DNA of 7,012 nucleotides from Armatimonadota bacterium (GTDB lineage: Bacteria; Cloacimonadota; Cloacimonadia; Cloacimonadales; TCS61): positions 1 to 7,012 of the forward strand of contig JAUWNO010000109.1 in assembly GCA_030612605.1 (NCBI GenBank), given 5' to 3'. The notes beneath the pieces are model-generated. The model did no database searches, was not told the origin of the DNA, and worked only from the letters and a program-made list of their open reading frames with translations. Positions within the stretch are counted from its first letter, which is position 1; every line of letters begins with the position of its first letter. Made by a program: the position numbers and the translations under genes. Of the stretch, positions 1-5,854 are shown one piece after another.

Positions 1-227
1 CATGAGTGAGACTACATAACTGTATATAATTTTCTTGTTTTATCAGGCTTTAATTTGTTTTTATCACGTAGTCAGGATTGATACTCCAAAGCATCATCAT
101 CAACATATTCGTTCTTGCTGCTTTAATTGGTTTTTATCACGTAGTCAGGATTGGGACGGCTCTGTATAATTCGGATATTTCTTCTCTTCCTCTGCTTTAA
201 TTGGTTTTTATCACGCAGGATTGGGAC
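1..227 (+). CRISPR. End of a CRISPR array, degenerate repeats
   Basis: Three copies of a 38-base direct repeat lie at 47-84, 120-157 and 194-227. The unit begins GCTTTAATTGG, contains TTTTTATCACGTAGTCAGG and ends ATTGGGAC. Unrelated spacers of 35 bases (85-119) and 36 bases (158-193) separate the copies. The first copy differs near both ends (AATTTG for AATTGG, ATTGATAC for ATTGGGAC). The third lacks four bases (TAGT) in its centre and is 34 bases long. Positions 1-12 match the last 12 bases of the repeat at 9 of 12 sites and would leave a 34-base spacer (13-46), so the array probably continues off the left edge. The terminal ATTGGGAC resembles the ATTGAAAC 5' handle of many type I and III crRNAs, which suggests + strand transcription and makes the deleted copy the leader-distal end. 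No cas gene is in the window, so the type cannot be assigned. Confidence 0.85.
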
Positions 228-285
228 TTTCTCCTGCTCCTTCTTCGGTGGGAGCTGAGCGAGAAAGTTTCAATTCGTTTTTTTT
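227..285 (+). terminator. Hairpin and T-run after the last CRISPR repeat
   Basis: CTTTCTC (227-233) pairs with GAGAAAG (261-267), and GCTCC (236-240) pairs with GGAGC (251-255) around a 10-base loop. A run of eight T follows at 278-285. The structure starts on the last base of the terminal repeat and could end the crRNA precursor. The T-run lies ten bases from the stem and the arms contain an internal loop, so it is not a classical intrinsic terminator. Confidence 0.35.
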
Positions 286-529
286 ACTGCCACCTTATTT
301 TCTCATTACCAAGAAAAACTCGCGAGCTAAAGGATTTCAAATAGAATGTTTAACCATGTGTAATTTATAAAATCAAATATATGGAAAATATGTATCTTAC
401 CAAACTACTTGCAATTGAAATTTGACAAAAATGTAATCAAAAAAACTTTTGCTAAATGGAATAAATGATGCTTGAATAAATAAGTTAATTTTGATTTTTC
501 GAATTTAAAGGTTTAAGGGTTTAAATATA
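286..529. other. Non-coding leader upstream of the FN3-ferredoxin gene
   Basis: This very A+T-rich stretch has no credible ORF on either strand. With the hairpin before it, the gap between the CRISPR array and the first gene is 302 bases. It must hold the promoter of the gene at 530, but no convincing -35/-10 pair is visible. TTGACA occurs at 422-427 without a -10 box at the right distance. The best ribosome-binding candidate is AAGGG at 515-519, ten bases before the ATG, which is weak. An 8-bp palindrome CTCGCGAG lies at 319-326. Confidence 0.5.
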
Positions 530-3500
530 ATGAAAAAGAATCTGGTTTGGATTATCATTCTAATATTTGTTTTATTACTTTTGATAAGCTGCACAGATAG
601 CGTAAAAAAAATATTACACTTTGCTGAAGATATCCGTGTTGAATATTCCAAATGTTCAGCTTGTTATGAATGTATAAATGATTTCCAGTGCCCTGAAGAT
701 GCAATTAAAATCGATAATCGAACCTACACGGTTTATATTGATTCAGATAAATGTGTTGGATGCATGAAATGCATAAACCAGTTCCAATGCCCGGAAAATG
801 CGATAACTATCAAAAGAGATCTCATCCCGCCTGCAGAAATCAGCAATTTTGATGCTGTCTCAAATTCTTATGGAGAGCTGAATATCCAATTTATTGCTAC
901 AGGTGATGACTCCACATCCGGTCGTGCTTTCAGATATGAATTTAGTTTAAAAGACCAAAACGGAATAGAAATTGAAACTGGTTTTGAAGTTCCGTTGCCT
1001 CTTCAATCTGGAACTTTGGAAGCTTGGACAATTCAGGATCTACCTGAAAATGAGATGCTCACAGTTCAGCTACAGGCATTCGATGAAGTTGAACAAAGCT
1101 GTGAATCAATTGCTCAGCAAGTCTTAATTCAAGGCATCATTCAGGATACGATTCCTCCTTCTCCAATAACAGACCTCTCAGTTGGTTCAATTTCACAAAA
1201 TACAATTTTATTAAATTGGACAGCAGTTGGTGATGATAGTCTGGAAGGAACTGCACAATCCTACACCATAAAAATATCTTATGAAGAAATAACCATTCAA
1301 AACTGGGATAACATTCCCGAGTATGAGCAGAACTTAATTCCACAGGAATCCGGTTCTACCGAATCGATTGTAATATCTGGTTTAGATGCATCCACTAATT
1401 ATTTTGCAGCTATCAAAGTGCTGGATGATGCTCAGAATCTATCTTCTTTATCAAATGTGATTTCTGAAACAACCTCAGATTTACCGGATGAAACTCCTCC
1501 TGCTGCTATCGATGATTTGCAGGCAGAATCGACTCAAACGGAAATTACTTTATCCTGGACTTCTACCGGAGATGATGGATTTGAAGGCACAGCTTATGAA
1601 TATATCATCAAAGTTCATAATGCTCCCATTAATGACTCCAACTGGGATGAAGCGGAAACTTTACCAAACCCTCCCACACCATTACCTTCTGGCTCTCTGC
1701 AATTTTACCTTTACGTTGAGGGTGAGGTTGGAATTGTATATTATTTTGCCATAAAAGTTTATGATGATATCCTCAATGAATCTGAAATTTCCAATGTTGT
1801 GAACTCAACTTTACTTGAAGACACGATTCCTCCAGCTCCTATTACGGATCTTGCTGTTGGTTCTGTTTCTCAAAATACAATCCTCATAAACTGGACAGCA
1901 GTTGGTGATGATGGTTTGGATGGAACTGCACAATCCTATATCATAAAAATAAATACCGAAGAAATCACAAACGAAAATTGGGATGAATTACCTGAATATG
2001 AGCAAAGCATAATTCCGCAAGAATCAGGAACTTTGGAATCATTTGTAATAGCCGGTTTGGAGTCTTCTACAAATTATTTTGCTGCTATCAAAGTTCTGGA
2101 TGAAGTTCAAAATATCTCTTCTTTATCAAACGTCATTAATGCTATTACTTCTGAGATTCCTGATACGATTCATCCTGCAGCAATCGATGACCTGCAAGCT
2201 GAATCTTCTGAAACAGAAATCTTATTATCCTGGACTTCCACCGGAGATGACGGATTGGAAGGAACTGCTTATGCTTACGAAATAAAAGTATATTATGAGC
2301 TGATAACAGAAGATAATTGGGAATTTGCCGAGCTTCTCCCCAATCCCCCGAGTCCGCTGCCTTCCGGTTCTCAGCAAAGCTATTCTTATCTCGATGCAGA
2401 GCCGGGAACTGTTTACTTTTTTGCCATTAAAGTTTTGGATGATGTTCTTAATATTTCTTCTCTTTCAAATGTTGTGAATTCAACTTTACTTGAAGATACA
2501 TTTCCGCCAGCTCAAATAACAGATCTGGAAGTTGGTTCGGTTTCTACGGAAACAATTCAATTGATATGGACTGCTGTTGGTGATGACGGATATGAAGGAA
2601 CTGCTCAATATTATATTATAAAAATCAGCAACGTAGAAATCTCGAATTTGAATTGGGAACTTTTACCTGAATTTCCCCAAAATATGATACCTCAAGCTCC
2701 CGGAACTCTGGAATCTATTGTGATTACGGAATTAGAGCCTTCCACCAATTATTATGCGGCTGTAAAAGCAATTGATGACGCTCAAAATCTTTCTCCTCTA
2801 TCTAATGTGGTAAATGAAACAACCGCTAATTTGCCGGATTACATTCCCCCTGCTGCAATCGATGACCTGGAGGCTGAACCCGATGAATCTGATATAATTC
2901 TAAGCTGGACTGCTACCGGTGATGACGGATATGAAGGAACTGCCTACGAATATGAAATCCGATATGCTGAGATTCCAATTACAGAAGAAAATTGGGATGA
3001 AGCCGAACTTTTGCCAAATCCTCCCATTCCACTTCCTTCAGGATCAATTCAGAATTATACTTTTTCAGATGGAATTGTGGGAATAACCTATTACTTCGCC
3101 ATCAAAATTTATGATGATGTTCTGAATGTCTCACCCTTATCAAACAATGCCACAGCTATCTTAGAAGAAGATTTAATACCGCCTTCGGCAATAACAAATT
3201 TATCTGTTCTGGAGATTATTCCGGTAAATCTTTCAACCATAAAAATAAGCTGGACTGCACCCGGAGATGATGGTGATGAGGGAACTGCTTCCTTTTATGA
3301 AATCCGATATCTCAATGTGCCAATAACCGAATTAAACTGGCAAAATGCAACTTTGTATCCTGATCCTCCGGAACCGGAAATTGCCGGAACTTATCAAACC
3401 TGTAACGTGGCAAATTTGCAGGCGGGAACTATCTATTACTTTGCCATCAAAGCATATGATGAAAACAATAATGCCGGTGATGTTTCCAATTCTCCTGGTG

Positions 3501-3691
3501 GAAAAATTGTATACCAAATAAATCATGCTGCCTGCCATAACTGTGCCCACTGCATAAATACTTGCAGTTATGGAGCAATATCCCAGGGACCGGGTTATAA
3601 AACGATTGATCCGGATCTTTGCACTGCCTGTGGAACATGTGTTGCCTACTGTCCCTGGAACTTAATTCATCGATTTGTGGTTGCTTACTGA
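530..3691 (+). CDS. Surface lipoprotein with FN3 rod and ferredoxin clusters at both ends
   Basis: This 1053-residue protein opens with a lipoprotein signal (hydrophobic 5-20, lipobox LIS-C21). Residues 40-95 carry two [4Fe-4S] motifs, Cys 42/45/48/54 and 75/78/81/87. Both have CX2CX2CX5CP spacing instead of the usual CX2CX2CX3CP. Eight FN3-like domains of about 110 residues follow, starting near 99, 208, 323, 433, 548, 658, 772 and 883. They share IPPxxIxDL, W(T/S)xxGDDGxEGTA, an NWD motif, YFAIKVxDD and LSNV; the first is divergent. The C-terminus (1002-1042) has two canonical motifs, Cys 1002/1005/1008/1012 and 1031/1034/1037/1041. The only other cysteines after C21 are C191 and C958. FN3 tandems usually act as extracellular spacers and 8-Cys ferredoxin folds carry electrons, so a lipid-anchored rod with redox-active ends is a fair reading. 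An adhesin with structural clusters is the alternative. The start is set by the signal peptide; the RBS is weak. Confidence 0.9.
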   Translation: MKKNLVWIIILIFVLLLLISCTDSVKKILHFAEDIRVEYSKCSACYECINDFQCPEDAIKIDNRTYTVYIDSDKCVGCMKCINQFQCPENAITIKRDLIPPAEISNFDAVSNSYGELNIQFIATGDDSTSGRAFRYEFSLKDQNGIEIETGFEVPLPLQSGTLEAWTIQDLPENEMLTVQLQAFDEVEQSCESIAQQVLIQGIIQDTIPPSPITDLSVGSISQNTILLNWTAVGDDSLEGTAQSYTIKISYEEITIQNWDNIPEYEQNLIPQESGSTESIVISGLDASTNYFAAIKVLDDAQNLSSLSNVISETTSDLPDETPPAAIDDLQAESTQTEITLSWTSTGDDGFEGTAYEYIIKVHNAPINDSNWDEAETLPNPPTPLPSGSLQFYLYVEGEVGIVYYFAIKVYDDILNESEISNVVNSTLLEDTIPPAPITDLAVGSVSQNTILINWTAVGDDGLDGTAQSYIIKINTEEITNENWDELPEYEQSIIPQESGTLESFVIAGLESSTNYFAAIKVLDEVQNISSLSNVINAITSEIPDTIHPAAIDDLQAESSETEILLSWTSTGDDGLEGTAYAYEIKVYYELITEDNWEFAELLPNPPSPLPSGSQQSYSYLDAEPGTVYFFAIKVLDDVLNISSLSNVVNSTLLEDTFPPAQITDLEVGSVSTETIQLIWTAVGDDGYEGTAQYYIIKISNVEISNLNWELLPEFPQNMIPQAPGTLESIVITELEPSTNYYAAVKAIDDAQNLSPLSNVVNETTANLPDYIPPAAIDDLEAEPDESDIILSWTATGDDGYEGTAYEYEIRYAEIPITEENWDEAELLPNPPIPLPSGSIQNYTFSDGIVGITYYFAIKIYDDVLNVSPLSNNATAILEEDLIPPSAITNLSVLEIIPVNLSTIKISWTAPGDDGDEGTASFYEIRYLNVPITELNWQNATLYPDPPEPEIAGTYQTCNVANLQAGTIYYFAIKAYDENNNAGDVSNSPGGKIVYQINHAACHNCAHCINTCSYGAISQGPGYKTIDPDLCTACGTCVAYCPWNLIHRFVVAY
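1151..3175 (+). repeat. Three 675-bp in-frame tandem repeats (FN3 pairs)
   Basis: Within the FN3 rod, domains alternate between two types: A with ITDLxVGS and WTAVGDDG, and B with IDDLxAE and SWTxTGDDG. A-B pairs begin at 1151, 1826 and 2501, exactly 675 bases (225 codons) apart. A fourth A-like half unit starts at 3176 in the same register. Nucleotide similarity between copies is high in places: the segments around 1220, 1895 and 2570 align without gaps, and so do those around 1797 and 2472. The rod therefore grew by duplication of a two-domain unit. Confidence 0.85.
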
Positions 3692-3731
3692 TACTAATGA
3701 GTACATTAAATTCACGACATATTGGTTTTCT

Positions 3732-3757
3732 CCTTCCGAACTTTTCAGTTCGGAAGG
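3732..3757. repeat. Perfect 10-bp stem-loop downstream of the FN3-ferredoxin gene
   Basis: CCTTCCGAAC (3732-3741) and GTTCGGAAGG (3748-3757) form a perfect stem with a six-base loop, 41 bases after the stop codon. No T-tract follows on either strand, so it is not a standard intrinsic terminator. It could protect the mRNA 3' end or be a copy of a dispersed REP-like palindrome. Confidence 0.6.
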
Positions 3758-3766
3758 TGCTATATC

Positions 3767-3778
3767 CAGAAGCTTCTG
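3767..3778. repeat. 12-bp perfect palindrome
   Basis: CAGAAGCTTCTG is self-complementary over 12 bases and lies ten bases after the preceding stem-loop. A third partial arm (GCTTCT, 3778-3783) follows. It may belong to the same dispersed element as the stem-loop, or it could be a dimeric regulator site. Nothing else in the sequence decides between these. Confidence 0.4.
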
Positions 3779-3857
3779 CTTCTCTCAATAACGAAGTAAG
3801 AACTTTCAATACCAAAGCAAACGCTTCAAATCCCATAAGTTTCCGAAGTGGAACAAC

Positions 3858-4026
3858 CTGTGTGAAAACTGATGAAATACTCGTTTTTTTCTCAACCCCC
3901 TCTAACTCCCCCTATTTAAGGGGAGAATCTATATCCTTTTGCCGCAGGCAGTTCCCTTCCCCTTCGATAGTGGGAAGGGTTAGGGATGGGGGTCGTGGAG
4001 AATTAGGAAATTTCGTTTTCACACAG
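3858..4026. mobile_element. Nested inverted-repeat element, possibly a non-autonomous mobile repeat
   Basis: A perfect 12-bp inverted repeat bounds about 170 bases: CTGTGTGAAAAC at 3858-3869 and GTTTTCACACAG at 4015-4026. Inside lies a second inverted pair, ACCCCCTCTAAC at 3895-3906 against GTTAGGGATGGGGGT at 3979-3993. Within that are two local hairpins: CTCCCC/GGGGAG (3906-3911/3920-3925) and CCCTTCCC/GGGAAGGG (3954-3961/3972-3979). The C-rich then G-rich composition is unlike the surrounding A+T-rich DNA. There is no transposase. C-rich hairpin elements of this style occur as dispersed repeats in several environmental bacterial groups, which is from memory and was not searched. No clear target-site duplication was found. 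Read-through ORFs here are artefacts. Confidence 0.55.
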
Positions 4027-4115
4027 ACTGTGCATTTGGGAACGAGTAGAAAGTAGTAAGTGATATCGAGTGTAATATGTACCTATTAGTAAATCACAAT
4101 CCAAAAGGTAAATAA

Positions 4116-4361
4116 ATGAAAAACAAAAAAACAATATTCTTAATCCTTTTTTTTCTAACGATTTCGATTTTCGCACTTAAAATCAGCAGAATTTATGTAG
4201 AAGCAAATTCTTGTGTAGGTTGTGGAGACTGCGTATTGGTTTGTCCTGTAGATGCAATCCAGCTCATAGACGGCAAAGCAGTTATAGATGCAAATGTTTG
4301 CATCGAATGTGAAATTTGCCTAAAATCCTGCACATACAATGCCATCAGGAAATCCAAATGA
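4116..4361 (+). CDS. Exported small ferredoxin, two [4Fe-4S] motifs
   Basis: The 81-residue product has a lysine-rich start and a hydrophobic stretch at 7-20. A compact ferredoxin domain follows, with Cys 33/36/39/43 (CX2CX2CX3CP) and Cys 62/65/68/72 (CX2CX2CX3C, then Thr where Pro is usual). All eight ligands for two [4Fe-4S] clusters are present. There is no lipobox and no twin arginine, so the N-terminus is either a Sec signal peptide (possible cut after A20) or an uncleaved inner-membrane anchor. Both put the clusters on the extracytoplasmic side. AAAAGG at 4103-4108 is a good ribosome-binding site. The stop overlaps the next start by four bases (ATGA), so the two ferredoxins are translationally coupled and probably work together, perhaps relaying electrons across the periplasm. 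The redox partner is unknown. Confidence 0.88.
   Translation: MKNKKTIFLILFFLTISIFALKISRIYVEANSCVGCGDCVLVCPVDAIQLIDGKAVIDANVCIECEICLKSCTYNAIRKSK
4347..4350 (+). promoter_or_regulatory. Ribosome-binding site that sets the start at 4358
   Basis: AGGA lies seven bases before the ATG at 4358, inside the end of the upstream ferredoxin gene. It supports that ATG over the in-frame ATG at 4316, which would put 14 polar residues before the signal peptide. Confidence 0.6.
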
Positions 4362-4606
4362 AAAAAATAATTAATTTAATTCTAATTGTATTGCTTGGAA
4401 TCATCATCTTTTTAGGATGCGAGAAAATCAGTAACCTGGAATATAATATTGATAGCAACTCTTGTAATTCCTGTGGAAAATGTTTGCAAGTCTGTCCTGT
4501 GGATGCGATAGATTTTGGCGAAGATGGAAAAGCAGTTATTGACCAGACAAAATGTAATCAGTGCGGACAATGCATCAATATCTGTCCAAAAGATGCCATA
4601 TATTAA
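4358..4606 (+). CDS. Ferredoxin lipoprotein, two [4Fe-4S] motifs
   Basis: The 82-residue product starts MKKIIN, continues with a hydrophobic segment to residue 20 and has a lipobox-like FLG-C21, so it should be lipid-anchored on the outer face of a membrane. Cys 36/39/42/46 and 66/69/72/76 form two textbook CX2CX2CX3CP motifs, enough for two [4Fe-4S] clusters; nothing else follows. It shares the CPVDAI and GKAVID segments with the upstream small ferredoxin, so the pair probably arose by duplication and then diverged in membrane attachment. The lipobox is slightly off consensus (Phe at -3, Leu at -2). The chosen start gives a proper signal peptide and an ATGA overlap with the upstream stop. 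The stop overlaps the barrel gene's start by one base (TAATG), which ties this protein closely to the barrel. Confidence 0.88.
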   Translation: MKKIINLILIVLLGIIIFLGCEKISNLEYNIDSNSCNSCGKCLQVCPVDAIDFGEDGKAVIDQTKCNQCGQCINICPKDAIY

Positions 4607-5844
4607 TGAAGAAAATAATAGTTATATTTATATTATTCGTAATTCTCTCTATTGGAAATTCTGAGATTCTTAATTGGAGTCAAATCAGCTATCAAGCGTT
4701 TCTCACAGGTTCCTCGGATGATATCGATGTTGTTACGTCTGCCAGTCCAAATGCAAATAATACTATAAATACAAAATTAAAATCAGGCTTAAGATGGCAG
4801 CATGAATTCAAAAGGAATTTTAATAATTTCAATATTTCCTTTGATAACAATCTCTTCTACTCAGAAAAAAGTCATGAATCCAGAAACTCTTTTTTGTTTA
4901 ATGATGCAAAACTGAAATTATCCTATTTTCCAAACACACATTATTTCAAACTTCAATATGGAAATCGCTGGTTCGATGAGGATAATACGAGGATCTTAAC
5001 AATTCCGGGAACAGAAGAAATTACCAAACAGAAGATGGTTCATAATACAGAATTGCAGTATAAATCAAATGGGAAAAAATTAAAATTTTCTTTTTATGGG
5101 AAACTCAGAAACCTTGATTATGATTATTTTGTTTTTGATGAAGAAAATTCTAATGATGAGTTTGCCAGATTTTCCGAATGGGAAAACGACATTTATACTT
5201 CAGCAAAAATTTCTTATGAAATAAACAATCTTTTTAATATTTTTGTTTCAGGATATTATAAAGATGATTTGAATGAATCTGATCTGTTTAATCACAGGAA
5301 GTTTGGTGTAGGATTGAACTATTTTAAAAAATACGATTTCTTTAATTTCTTAAATGCAAATTTCTATTATTATCATAATGATTCCCAGCGAATCTCAAAC
5401 GAGAAAACGCATTATTTCCTTACACAGATGCGTTACACAAAAAGGATTGGTACTTCTCTATCCGGATTTGTGTCATACATAAATCGCTCCTGTTATGATT
5501 CTAAACAAAGCAAACTTTTAAGAATTTCAAATATGCTGAGGATTCACGTAAAATACAGCTACAGGTTAGATACTTTTCTGGATTCTTATGTGCTTACCGG
5601 AATCAAAATTAATCCTGAAAATAAGGGAAGCCTAATTTTTTCTGAACTTAACCAATATTTTTATAAAAATCTTTTTGGATTGTTCTCAATTAAATACGCT
5701 GATGAATTGTTTTATGCTTTCAGCACCGGATTTGAATATTATCTCTCTCCTGTAAAATCTTTCTGGATTAAAAACGAATTTACAGATTTCAAAAAAACGC
5801 CAACTCAAAATATAATTTTTATAGGCTCAACAGTTCTATTTTAA
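4606..5844 (+). CDS. Outer-membrane beta-barrel protein, porin-like
   Basis: The 412-residue product has a Sec signal peptide (hydrophobic 4-16, probable cut after GNS19). The rest is a run of short amphipathic segments rich in Tyr, Phe and Asn, separated by polar turns; I count about 18-20 candidate strands. It ends with alternating hydrophobic residues and a C-terminal Phe (GSTVLF), the usual beta-signal read by the BAM complex. There are no long hydrophobic helices, and one cysteine in the mature part. The family is not recognised. Its size is near that of the barrels in Geobacter-type porin-cytochrome conduits, but homology is not claimed. The start is set by the signal peptide and by the TAATG overlap with the ferredoxin lipoprotein; there is no clear ribosome-binding site, so translation probably depends on coupling. 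Likely roles are housing for the ferredoxin lipoprotein or a plain channel. Confidence 0.8.
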   Translation: MKKIIVIFILFVILSIGNSEILNWSQISYQAFLTGSSDDIDVVTSASPNANNTINTKLKSGLRWQHEFKRNFNNFNISFDNNLFYSEKSHESRNSFLFNDAKLKLSYFPNTHYFKLQYGNRWFDEDNTRILTIPGTEEITKQKMVHNTELQYKSNGKKLKFSFYGKLRNLDYDYFVFDEENSNDEFARFSEWENDIYTSAKISYEINNLFNIFVSGYYKDDLNESDLFNHRKFGVGLNYFKKYDFFNFLNANFYYYHNDSQRISNEKTHYFLTQMRYTKRIGTSLSGFVSYINRSCYDSKQSKLLRISNMLRIHVKYSYRLDTFLDSYVLTGIKINPENKGSLIFSELNQYFYKNLFGLFSIKYADELFYAFSTGFEYYLSPVKSFWIKNEFTDFKKTPTQNIIFIGSTVLF

Positions 5845-5854
5845 AGGATATCAA

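Larger units (their letters stand above)
3692..4115. other. 424-base non-coding gap between the two gene blocks
   Basis: This gap separates the FN3-ferredoxin gene from the four-gene block and is filled largely by the stem-loop, the palindrome and the nested inverted-repeat element. After the element, 4027-4115 holds a -10-like TAATAT at 4073-4078 without a matching -35, and the ribosome-binding site AAAAGG at 4103-4108 seven bases before the next ATG. The four-gene block probably has its own promoter here, but the sequence does not show it clearly. Confidence 0.5.

Noticed and set aside
422..427. TTGACA as a -35 box for the FN3-ferredoxin gene
   Set aside because: No TATAAT-like hexamer lies 16-18 bases downstream; the region is A+T-rich enough for chance matches.
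1488..2285. Out-of-frame + strand ORFs inside the FN3 rod
   Set aside because: They are two shadows at equivalent places in successive 675-bp repeats, with unusual Leu/Met-rich composition. The real frame is fully coding.
3447..4056. Longer ORFs on both strands over the gene end and the gap (3447-3836 minus, 3619-4056 plus)
   Set aside because: They run through the terminal ferredoxin codons, the hairpins and the C-rich repeat element, have no recognisable domain, and are explained by overlap and low stop density.
4116..4180. Tat export of the small ferredoxin
   Set aside because: The N-terminus reads MKNKK with no twin arginine, so a Sec signal or membrane anchor fits better.
4316..4357. 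Upstream in-frame ATG for the ferredoxin lipoprotein
   Set aside because: It would add 14 polar residues before the signal peptide and overlap the previous gene by 46 bases. The ATG at 4358 has AGGA seven bases upstream and gives a clean lipoprotein signal.
4561..4605. Upstream in-frame ATG for the barrel gene
   Set aside because: It lies inside the ferredoxin cluster codons and would put 15 residues before an otherwise complete signal peptide starting MKKII at 4606.
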